Below are positions 1 to 4,837 of a stretch of 5,138 bases of DNA, piece by piece; the first letter of the stretch is position 1; every line of letters begins with the position of its first letter. The stretch lies in contig JAVKSM010000157.1 of the NCBI GenBank assembly GCA_039583705.1, positions 1-5,138 on the forward strand. The letters run 5' to 3'. Under the pieces are notes generated by a model that saw only the letters and a program-made list of their open reading frames with translations, was not told the DNA's origin and ran no database searches. The position numbers and the translations under genes are program-made. This stretch comes from JAVKSM01 sp039583705. Its GTDB lineage: Bacteria; Actinomycetota; Actinomycetes; Mycobacteriales; Pseudonocardiaceae.

Positions 1-233
1 CGCGCTGTGACTGTTGTGGGCCCGCAGATAGACATGCTCGCGGTCATCCCGGCAGCGGGGGTGGTTGATCTCGACCAGTCGCGCGTCCACGGATCCCCGA
101 CCTTGACCTCATAGCCGGGACGCGGCCACGCATCCCCGGCCTTCGCCTTGTTGATCCGGACGTAGGTGGTGCCGTCGCCGTAGCCGGCCGCGCTCGACGG
201 CACCTCCCGCACCGCCAGCCTCCACCCGCTCAC
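1..233 (-). pseudogene. Small conserved protein of unknown function, left copy; partial at window edge and apparently frameshifted
   Basis: This is the homologue of the intact gene at 4838-5119. A GTG start at 233 is preceded by GGGGAGG (246-240) with a six-base gap, the same spacing as in the right copy. The product begins MSGWRLAVREVPS and continues with the conserved stretch GYGDGTTYVRINKAKAGDAW up to GDPW. After GDPW (near base 87) the homologous frame is lost. The adjacent frame instead reads LVEINHPRCRDDREHVYLRAHNSHSA, matching the YLPAHNSHSA part of the right copy. A one-base loss around 85-95 would explain this, and a sequencing error is also possible. I know no characterised family for it. 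The C-terminus lies outside the window. Confidence 0.55.
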
Positions 234-312
234 CGCCGGCCTCCCCGCCACCAGACCGGCTGCGGGTACAGGCCCGGTCGGTGACGACCTCGGCGACGAT
301 GGGCCCGGATGA

Positions 313-365
313 CACGACGAACGGCGACGGTGAACACCTCACCGAGCGTGCCGACCCGCTCACCG
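313..365 (-). promoter_or_regulatory. Conserved spacer block with paired GGTGAG boxes upstream of the left small gene
   Basis: On the minus strand two GGTGAG boxes (364-359 and 343-338) lie 21 bp apart and are followed by GCCGTTCGTCGTGTCATC. Almost the same block, with 20-bp spacing, occurs in the right arm at 4711-4768. It is among the best conserved non-genic DNA between the two arms and sits between the regulator stop and the small-gene start. It is therefore a candidate promoter or operator for the small gene, with the boxes on one helix face. No clear -35/-10 pair is visible. Confidence 0.4.
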
Positions 366-403
366 TCCGGCCTTGTAGGGCTGACAACCGCTCCGGGTGA
401 TCC

Positions 404-1621
404 CTACACCGGCAGGCCGGCGCGGTAGGCCATCCCCCGAACCTCCCGGCTCATCGCGTCGTCGCGCCTAGCATGGGCAAGCAGCTCGACCAGCGTCTCC
501 CGCGCCGCCGGGTTGCGCTGCACGACATGCGGCAGGATCGTCTCGGCGCGGCGCAGCGCCCGCACCGCCTCATCCCGCCGGCCCCGCACCCGGACCAGCG
601 CCCGCGCGTACTGCTCCCAGTACCCGGCACGACCCATGATATCGGCGTGCGCATCAATGTTGAGACCTGCTGCGATGGTCACCGCGCGCTCGGGATCCCC
701 GGACTCGCGGGCCACGGCTATCCGCCACACCCCGACGTTCGTCGGCCCGGACGCCAGCCAGTAGGCGTCACCCTCGCCGGTACGCTCGGCCAGCTCGGCA
801 GCGTGCGTCAGCGCCGCGTCAGCCTCAGCGGCACGGCCATCCGCAGCGGCGACGAACGACCGCTTCAGCGCGATCACACCCGCGAGCTGCGTTGACTCGG
901 GGCTGGTCATTGGCACGCTCAGCGCGTCGAGTTCGACTTGCGCGAGGCCGAACGCCCCAGCGGCGAGCGCCACGTCGAGACTGCTCTTCAGGGCGAGTCC
1001 TACCGTGGTCGGGGTGTCGCGGCGCTCGGCGACGTGGCGGGCCAGTAGCACGGCGTGCTCGCGCAACTCCAGCGGCGCGCCCGCAAGGCGTAACCATGGC
1101 TCGGTGAGCTGAGCATGCAGCAGGACCGCCAGGTCCAGCAGCTCGGCGACGTCCCGCCCGGCGCCGATGCTGGTGTGGATGTCGCGGATCAGGCCGGGCA
1201 GCGCGGCGCCGACCTCGCGGACCCGGCCCTGGTGGCAGCGAGCGTCGAGCACCGCGCTCACCCGATCCTGCAGCGCCTCGACGGGGAGCACGTCGCCGCC
1301 CGGATGGTCGCGGTTGACTGCCATGATCACGCGGCTCACCGCCGCGATGGCGGAGTCCATGCCCCCGTTACCGGGTGCGGGCACCGGCAACCGGGTCAAT
1401 TCCGAGGGGGCGATCTCCAGGGCGTCCGCCAGCTTGACGATCAATGACAGCCGATCCAGGGAGCACTCGCCGCGTTCCAGCCGCGACAGCTGGGACTTGT
1501 CGATCCCGACCAGCCCGGCGACCACGTCCAGGCTCTTGCCGCGCGAGCGCCGGATCATCCGCGCCCGCTGGCCGATGGTCGCGGGGTCGATCGGCTCGAT
1601 CGGCTCCGTCTCGTTCGTCAC
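404..1621 (-). CDS. XRE-family helix-turn-helix transcriptional regulator with a long helical C-terminal region (left paralogue)
   Basis: A 405-residue protein. Residues about 14-69 form an XRE/HTH_3-type DNA-binding domain: IGQRARMIRRSRGKSL leads into helix 2 (SLDVVAGLVG), and the recognition helix is DKSQLSRLERG. About 330 helical, Ala/Leu-rich residues follow, ending in RETLVELLAHARRDDAMSRE and AYRAGLPV, similar in style to the TPR-like sensor regions of many actinobacterial XRE regulators. The GTG at 1621 is chosen because the right paralogue begins at the equivalent point (MTNETEP against MVNESEP). The frame stays open to 1708, but that extension lies in the conserved leader. A GGGAGG motif (1639-1634) sits 12 bases upstream, rather far for a ribosome site. 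The small-protein gene follows in the same direction after about 170 bases. The ligand and targets are unknown; autoregulation and control of the small gene are inferences. Confidence 0.88.
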   Translation of the reverse strand: MTNETEPIEPIDPATIGQRARMIRRSRGKSLDVVAGLVGIDKSQLSRLERGECSLDRLSLIVKLADALEIAPSELTRLPVPAPGNGGMDSAIAAVSRVIMAVNRDHPGGDVLPVEALQDRVSAVLDARCHQGRVREVGAALPGLIRDIHTSIGAGRDVAELLDLAVLLHAQLTEPWLRLAGAPLELREHAVLLARHVAERRDTPTTVGLALKSSLDVALAAGAFGLAQVELDALSVPMTSPESTQLAGVIALKRSFVAAADGRAAEADAALTHAAELAERTGEGDAYWLASGPTNVGVWRIAVARESGDPERAVTIAAGLNIDAHADIMGRAGYWEQYARALVRVRGRRDEAVRALRRAETILPHVVQRNPAARETLVELLAHARRDDAMSREVRGMAYRAGLPV

Positions 1622-1658
1622 GGCGTATCCCAACCTCCCGGTCCCGGTTGCGGTCTCC

Positions 1659-1685
1659 CTCACGGTAGACCAGCCTTCCGGGTGC
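1659..1685 (-). promoter_or_regulatory. Candidate promoter/operator in the conserved leader of the left regulator
   Basis: This 27-bp block is nearly identical to 3386-3412 in the right arm, with one difference. It contains GGTCTACCGTGAG, where TACCGT (1667-1662) fits the actinobacterial TANNNT form of the -10 element. It lies about 40 bases before the GTG start, as in the other copy. No convincing -35 hexamer is seen. Conservation in both arms, upstream of both regulators, supports a regulatory role. Whether it is a promoter, an operator or both is inference. Confidence 0.35.
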
Positions 1686-1714
1686 GTTGTCCGGCCACCT
1701 AGGGTCACGGGGAG

Positions 1715-1848
1715 TCACGGTGCGTGAGGTGTTGCAGCCTCGCCCGGGCGGTAGCGGTGGGAACGGCCACGTGCGGATGGGTTGGTGGTCATCTCCTCGC
1801 GTCGGCGGGCCTTGGGCTTCAGCGCCGGTTCTGCCGGGGTGCAAGGGC
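1715..1848 (-). other. Conserved inner flank of the left module, possibly the tail of a lost upstream gene
   Basis: On the minus strand one frame reads PALKPKARRREEMTTNPSA and on to a TGA at about 1717-1715. The right arm gives the matching PALRPKARRRDEMTTNPPA ending in TAA at 3354-3356. The two reading frames end at comparable positions, so this could be the basic C-terminal tail of a gene whose body is no longer attached. A free-standing peptide from the internal ATG (MTTNPSA...) is also possible, although no well-spaced ribosome site is seen. A second frame is also open in both arms, so coding is not proven. Confidence 0.3.
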
Positions 1849-1864
1849 CGGGCTTGGTAGGTGA

Positions 1865-2104
1865 CCCGACAACCTTCGACGGAGCTGGTACCCGCTGCGC
1901 GAGCGGCTCGGTCTCGGCGAGACGCGGTTTCACGACCTGAGACACACCGCCGTCTCGTTGCTACTCGACCTCGGCACACCGCCGCACGTCGTCCGAGAGA
2001 TCGTCGGCCACTCCGACCTGGGCGTGACCACGACCATCTATGCGCACACCTCGCTCGACGAGAAGCGGGCCGCGCTCGCCAAGCTGGAGGGGAGGCTTCG
2101 GTGA
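1865..2104 (+). pseudogene. int: Tyrosine recombinase (phage/ICE-type integrase), C-terminal fragment
   Basis: The open frame runs from just after a TGA at 1862-1864 to a TGA at 2102-2104 and has no usable start. It encodes the end of the catalytic domain. RFHDLRHT supplies box II (His and Arg of HxLRH), GHSD supplies the later catalytic His, and TTTIYAHTS holds the Tyr nucleophile. The tail DEKRAALAKLEGRLR is typical of actinomycete element integrases. PDNLRRSWYPLRERLGL at the left edge also looks like the segment preceding box II. About 80 residues remain of a family usually near 400, so the core-binding domain and box I Arg are missing and the fragment cannot be active. The break lies about 17 bases from the inner edge of the left arm. 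The att-like site begins 75 bases after the stop, the usual int-att arrangement. Confidence 0.9.
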
Positions 2105-2178
2105 GGTTGCCGTCACGGTTGCCGTCAACGACAGTGGCTATGCGACGACAACCTGTCATCACGACTGGCCAACAGGGG

Positions 2179-2221
2179 TGGCCAGGGGCGGGGTCGAACC
2201 GCCGACCTTCCGCTTTTCAGG
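2179..2221 (-). other. Attachment-site core: 3' half of a tRNA-Phe gene (attP-like)
   Basis: Read on the minus strand, the copy starts at the anticodon loop CTGAAAA (anticodon GAA, phenylalanine). It continues with the 3' anticodon stem GCGGA, variable region AGGTC, T arm GGCGG-TTCGACC-CCGCC, the acceptor 3' strand CCTGGCC and discriminator A. The partner strands are absent: TCCGC is not found before the loop, and no GGCCAGG acceptor start or D arm lies at 2222 and beyond. It is thus not a functional tRNA but the part usually duplicated by site-specific integration. From memory, pMEA100 of Amycolatopsis and pMR2 of Micromonospora use tRNA-Phe sites. Integrase sequence lies on the 3' side and rep sequence on the other, so both flanks look element-derived, as in attP and not in attL or attR. 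Confidence 0.8.
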
Positions 2222-2635
2222 GCCTCGTAAGGCCATTCATTCTCGTCCGCGGAGTGCGTCAGTCCAAGAGCTGAGCCAGCGCCGTAACGCGCCGGACGCC
2301 CCCGAACGACTGCGAACGACTGCGAACGACTGCGAACGACTGCGAACGACTGCGAACGAGACCACAACTGAGACCGGCGATAGATCGTCTCATCGTCTTT
2401 TTAGCCGCCGTCGTGCCCACCGGCCGGGCGCATGGAAACTCCGACGACCACACGCCGGCTCGGTCGCGGCGGTGGTGCTCGTGATGCCGGGACAGCTCCT
2501 CTGTCGGCGGCGCCGTACCGGACCGGCGGCGGCCGGCCGGCCGAGGCCGGTCGGGGCGCGCCGGAGGCTGGCGTCACGGCCGTGCCGTGGGCCGGGCCGG
2601 CCCGCTCGACGGGACCGGGGCGCCGCCGCCCGGCG
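2222..2635. other. Non-coding stretch between att core and rep remnant
   Basis: I see no convincing gene here. Open frames cross it, but they read through the tandem repeat and the GC-palindrome block and resemble no protein I know. It holds the 10-bp repeat array, a less GC-rich patch with a T run (2398-2402), and from about 2520 a block dense in GGCCGG-type palindromes. In integrating plasmids the DNA between attP and rep commonly holds integrase arm sites and replication or control sequences. Assigning those roles here is inference. Confidence 0.5.
2303..2359 (+). repeat. Tandem direct repeat, unit CGAACGACTG, 5.7 copies
   Basis: Five perfect, contiguous 10-bp units (2303-2352) are followed by a partial sixth, CGAACGA (2353-2359). 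The array starts 82 bp from the att core, on the side away from the integrase gene. A 10-bp period places each unit on nearly the same helix face, which suits a protein-binding array such as integrase arm sites, excisionase sites or replication iterons. It could also be a simple slippage repeat with no function. Confidence 0.95.
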
Positions 2636-2636
2636 G
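2623..2636 (+). repeat. GC hairpin CCGCC-GCCC-GGCGG just before the rep remnant
   Basis: A 5-bp perfect stem with a 4-base loop. Other palindromes lie just upstream, for example GGGCC-GGGCC-GGCCC at 2589-2603 and GGCCGGCCGGCC near 2533-2544. The cluster precedes the probable replication initiator, so a rolling-circle origin or a rep regulatory structure is conceivable. At this GC content chance hairpins are common. Confidence 0.3.
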
Positions 2637-3215
2637 TGGGCTTCCCATGTGCCATATCTGTCCGCGATCACCAGCAGCGAACCGACGCGAACGATCCCGG
2701 ACTGTGGCGACCGGCGTTTCCCACGCCCGAGCTGGTGCACACCGCCGCCGACCTGCTCCCCGCCGTCACCGAGACGGGCGGTCGGGGTGCGGTGCTGGGC
2801 GAGGGGCCGCGATGGGAGATCGTCGTCAGCCCCGGCGTCATCCGCGTCCGCACGAGGGACTACGCGAGGGCCGAGCGCAGCGCGGAGCGCCAACAGCGTC
2901 GCGACCGCGCGGAGGCGGACATCGCCGCCACCGTCCTGGCCAACGGCGAGGACGTGCCCGAGCTGGTGGCGACCCGCGGCACGATCGTCGCCTGGTCCGC
3001 GCGCTCCCGCGCGGATGGTCGCCCGGCTCTCCGACCTGGACTACACCCGCCTGTACGGCCGCTACCGGGTCTGCACGACGTGTGGGGAGGACTTCACCGA
3101 GCTGCTCGACACGTGCCCAACCTGCCGCTCGCCCGACTCGACGCTGGTGGACCGCACGGGGCGGCTGCCGGCGATGCTCACCCTGACCTACCCCGGGGAC
3201 TGGCTCACCGTCGCC
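2636..3215 (+). pseudogene. Probable rolling-circle replication initiator (Rep), N-terminal part; frameshifted and truncated
   Basis: Two frames carry consecutive parts of what looks like one protein. The first (about 2636-3014) includes LWRPAFPTPELVHTAADLLP, RWEIVVSPGVIRVRTRDY and a charged helical region. The second (3015 on) reads MVARLSDLDYTRLYGRYRV, then a zinc ribbon of the form C-x2-C-x10-C-x2-C (3073-3126). It then has LPAMLTLTYPGDWLTVA, where LTLTYP resembles motif I (FLTLT) of HUH rolling-circle initiators. The frame changes in the GC-rich stretch just before 3015. The protein stops at the inner edge of the right arm, before any HUH (motif II) or catalytic Tyr (motif III), so it cannot be active. 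The start is uncertain: GTG 2636 is in frame but lacks a good ribosome site. Alternatively, two separate genes meet at ATG 3015, though no Shine-Dalgarno sequence precedes that ATG. Confidence 0.55.
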
Positions 3216-3356
3216 CTTTGCACCCCGGGAGAACCGGCGCTGAGGCCCAAGGCCCGCCGACGCGACGAGATGACCACCAACCCACCCGCACGCACGCGGC
3301 CGCACCCCACCTCTACCGCCCCCGGGGCAAGGCTGCAGCGATCCCACGCCCTGTAA
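3216..3356 (+). other. Conserved inner flank of the right module, possibly the tail of a lost upstream gene
   Basis: This is the counterpart of 1715-1848. It reads PALRPKARRRDEMTTNPPA and ends in TAA at 3354-3356. It is in the same frame as the second half of the rep remnant, so that frame runs straight on into it, but the switch from rep-like to module sequence occurs near 3213-3216. The two arms differ in length and sequence after MTTNP, which suggests weak constraint there. Whether it is translated is not settled. Confidence 0.3.
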
Positions 3357-3385
3357 CTCCCCGTGACCCTCAGTGTTCGGAAACT

Positions 3386-3412
3386 GCACCCGGACGGCTG
3401 GTCTACCGTGAG
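3386..3412 (+). promoter_or_regulatory. Candidate promoter/operator in the conserved leader of the right regulator
   Basis: This block is nearly identical to 1659-1685 of the left arm. TACCGT at 3404-3409 fits a TANNNT -10 element, 41 bases before the GTG start. The heptamer CTACCGT (3403-3409) recurs at 4688-4694, just after the regulator stop, so it may be part of an operator. No clear -35 element is visible. Confidence 0.35.
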
Positions 3413-3450
3413 CGAGGACGGCAACCGGGGATTGGGTAGAGAGGTGCGCC

Positions 3451-4671
3451 GTGGTGAACGAGAGTGAGCCGGTCGAGACCGACCCGGTGACGATCGGCCG
3501 GCGGGCGCGCAGGATCCGGCGGTCCCGGGGCAAAAGCCTCGACGTGATCGCCGGGCAACTCGGGATCAGCGCGGTGCAGTTGTCGCGGCTGGAGACCGGG
3601 CAACGCTCCCTAGACCGACTGGGGTTAATCGTCAAGCTGGCGGAGGTCTTGGAGGTCGCCCCGTCCGAACTGATCCGACTTCCGATGCCGGCGCCCGGCA
3701 ACGGGCACACTGACTCCGCCATCGATGCGGTCCGCCGCGCGCTGGTTGCGGTTGACCTTGGCAGGCCGGGCGGACAGGTGCTCCCACTTGAGGAATTGCG
3801 GACCAAGGTGGCCCGGCTTCAGGAGATGCGGCGCCGCTGCCGGTTCGCCGAGGTCGCCACCGATCTCCCGGGTCTGATCCGGGACGTGCATACGAGCATC
3901 GGCGCCGGCCGGGACGTAGCCGACCTGTTGCCGCTGGCCGTGGCGCTGCACGTCCAGGTCACCAACATGTGGCTTCAGGACGCGGGAGCCCCGGTTGATC
4001 TACGTTCGCAAGTCGCATCCCTCGCGCGGCACATGGCCCGGGACCATGACGAGGTGAGCACGCTCGCCGTGGCCGCGCTCGCCACGAACCGTCAACTGCT
4101 CGCCGATGGTGCATTCGATCTGGCACGGGCTGAGTTGGAGGCCGTGACGTTGCCCGCGACCACGCCCCAGACTGCCGGTGTTGTGGGCGGGCTCATGATG
4201 CGGCACGCGGCGGTCGCCATGGCCGACCAGCGGCCCGGTGACGTGGCCGCGCCGATGGAAGCAGCCGCCGAACTGGCTGTGCAGTTCGGGGAAGGCGGTG
4301 AGGATGACCTGCTCGGGTTCGCGTTCGGGCCGACTGAAGTCGGGATGCGGCGCGTGGCACTGGCGCTGGAAGCTCACGAGCCCGATCGCGCGGTGAGCAT
4401 CGCGCGCGACGTGCATCCGGAGCGGCACCCATTTATTACCCGTCAGGCGTCCTACTGGGTCGACTACGGTCGCGGGCTGGCCCGGTTGCGGGGCCGGCGA
4501 GATGATGCTGTGCGCGCGTTCCGTCAAGCCGAAGATCTCTACCCCGTTGGGGTATACCGCAACCCATTCGCCCGGGAGACGCTCGTCGAGCTGCTTGCCC
4601 ACGTCAAGCGTGACGATGCGGTGAGCCGGGAGCTGCGGAGGATGGCCTACCGCGCCGGTCTGCCGGTATAG
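3451..4671 (+). CDS. XRE-family helix-turn-helix transcriptional regulator with a long helical C-terminal region (right paralogue)
   Basis: A 406-residue protein and the diverged partner of the minus-strand gene at 404-1621. The DNA-binding domain covers about residues 13-68: IGRRARRIRRSRGKSL, helix 2 SLDVIAGQLG, recognition helix SAVQLSRLETG. By eye about three quarters of residues match in the helix-turn-helix region and in the last 60 residues (RETLVELLAHVKRDDAVSRE, AYRAGLPV), with clearly less in between. Start: GTG 3451 follows GAGAGG (3439-3444) by six bases; the next codon, GTG 3454, is an alternative. The long C-terminal region is probably a helical-repeat (TPR-like) ligand or partner domain, but no specific ligand can be read. 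The small-protein gene lies downstream on the same strand after about 165 bases. The recognition helix differs from its paralogue at several residues, so the two may bind different operators. Confidence 0.92.
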   Translation: MVNESEPVETDPVTIGRRARRIRRSRGKSLDVIAGQLGISAVQLSRLETGQRSLDRLGLIVKLAEVLEVAPSELIRLPMPAPGNGHTDSAIDAVRRALVAVDLGRPGGQVLPLEELRTKVARLQEMRRRCRFAEVATDLPGLIRDVHTSIGAGRDVADLLPLAVALHVQVTNMWLQDAGAPVDLRSQVASLARHMARDHDEVSTLAVAALATNRQLLADGAFDLARAELEAVTLPATTPQTAGVVGGLMMRHAAVAMADQRPGDVAAPMEAAAELAVQFGEGGEDDLLGFAFGPTEVGMRRVALALEAHEPDRAVSIARDVHPERHPFITRQASYWVDYGRGLARLRGRRDDAVRAFRQAEDLYPVGVYRNPFARETLVELLAHVKRDDAVSRELRRMAYRAGLPV

Positions 4672-4689
4672 GGGTCACTCGGCACCGCT

Positions 4690-4709
4690 ACCGTTTTGGT
4701 AGGAACGGT
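4690..4709 (+). promoter_or_regulatory. Inverted repeat ACCGTT-N8-AACGGT after the right regulator
   Basis: A perfect 6-bp dyad with an 8-base centre begins 18 bases after the regulator stop. It overlaps a shorter hairpin, CTACC-GTTTT-GGTAG (4688-4702). There is no T tract, so it could be an operator for the small gene or a weak terminator. It is absent from the left arm. Confidence 0.35.
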
Positions 4710-4710
4710 C

Positions 4711-4768
4711 GGTGAGCGGTCGGCACGCTCGGTGAGGTGATAACCGCCGCCGTTCGTCGTGTCATCCG
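4711..4768 (+). promoter_or_regulatory. Conserved spacer block with paired GGTGAG boxes upstream of the right small gene
   Basis: GGTGAG occurs at 4711-4716 and 4731-4736, 20 bp (about two helical turns) apart, followed by GCCGTTCGTCGTGTCATC. The same block is on the minus strand at 365-313. Its conservation in an otherwise drifting spacer makes it a candidate promoter or operator for the small gene, possibly bound by the neighbouring XRE protein. No clear -35/-10 pair is seen. Confidence 0.4.
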
Positions 4769-4837
4769 GGCTCGTCGCCGAGGTCGTTACCGACCCGGCC
4801 TGCACCCTCAACCGCTGTGGTGGCGGGGGGGTCGGCG

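Larger units (their letters stand above)
1..1848 (-). repeat. Left arm of large imperfect inverted repeat (regulator module, copy 1)
   Basis: The reverse complement of this stretch aligns throughout with about 3213-5034. Both contain, in the same order, an inner edge reading GCCCTT(T)GCACC, a conserved flank, a leader with GGTCTACCGTGAG, an XRE regulator gene, a spacer with paired GGTGAG boxes and a small-protein gene. Similarity is high in the flank, the leader, the ends of the regulator gene, the spacer and the first half of the small gene. It is lower in the middle of the regulator gene. The arm runs off the window start, so its outer end is unknown. The divergence suggests an old duplication or two separate acquisitions of related modules, not a recent inversion-duplication. 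Confidence 0.85.
1849..3212. mobile_element. Remnant of an actinomycete integrative element (int fragment, attP-like site, repeats, rep fragment)
   Basis: The segment between the inverted arms contains, in order, the C-terminal third of a tyrosine recombinase, a 43-bp copy of a tRNA 3' half, a 10-bp tandem repeat, a GC-palindrome region and the N-terminal part of a probable replication initiator. An integrase next to a tRNA-derived att site, together with a plasmid-type rep gene, is the hallmark of actinomycete integrative and conjugative elements such as pSAM2 and pMEA100. No transfer (FtsK-like), excisionase or full integrase gene is present, so this is a remnant or a rearranged part. Its borders are set by where the arm homology begins on each side. 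Confidence 0.65.

Noticed and set aside
1622..1708. Extension of the left regulator to an upstream start at 1708
   Set aside because: The extra 29 residues lie in the conserved leader, and the right paralogue starts at the equivalent of 1621.
473..1727. Long plus-strand open frames opposite the left regulator gene
   Set aside because: They are antisense shadows in GC-rich DNA. The minus strand has a recognisable helix-turn-helix protein with a full-length paralogue in the other arm.
2179..2260. A complete, functional tRNA gene
   Set aside because: Only the anticodon loop to the discriminator base is present. The D arm, acceptor 5' strand and anticodon 5' stem cannot be found next to it.
2303..2359. 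CRISPR array
   Set aside because: The units are 10 bp and contiguous with no spacers, and no cas-like gene is nearby.
2370..2402. Intrinsic terminator ending in the T run at 2398-2402
   Set aside because: The only stem found (GAGA/TCTC with an inner CGA/TCG) is short, bulged and separated from the T run, and no gene clearly ends there.
2040..3356. One 438-residue protein reading through from the int end to the module flank
   Set aside because: It crosses the att core, the tandem repeat and the GC-palindrome block out of frame with int. Only its part after 3015 looks like real protein (rep remnant).
2432..3439. A single 335-residue gene
   Set aside because: Only the middle section looks like protein (rep first part). 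After about 3014 the plausible reading moves to another frame, and the first 60-70 residues are low-complexity GC translation.
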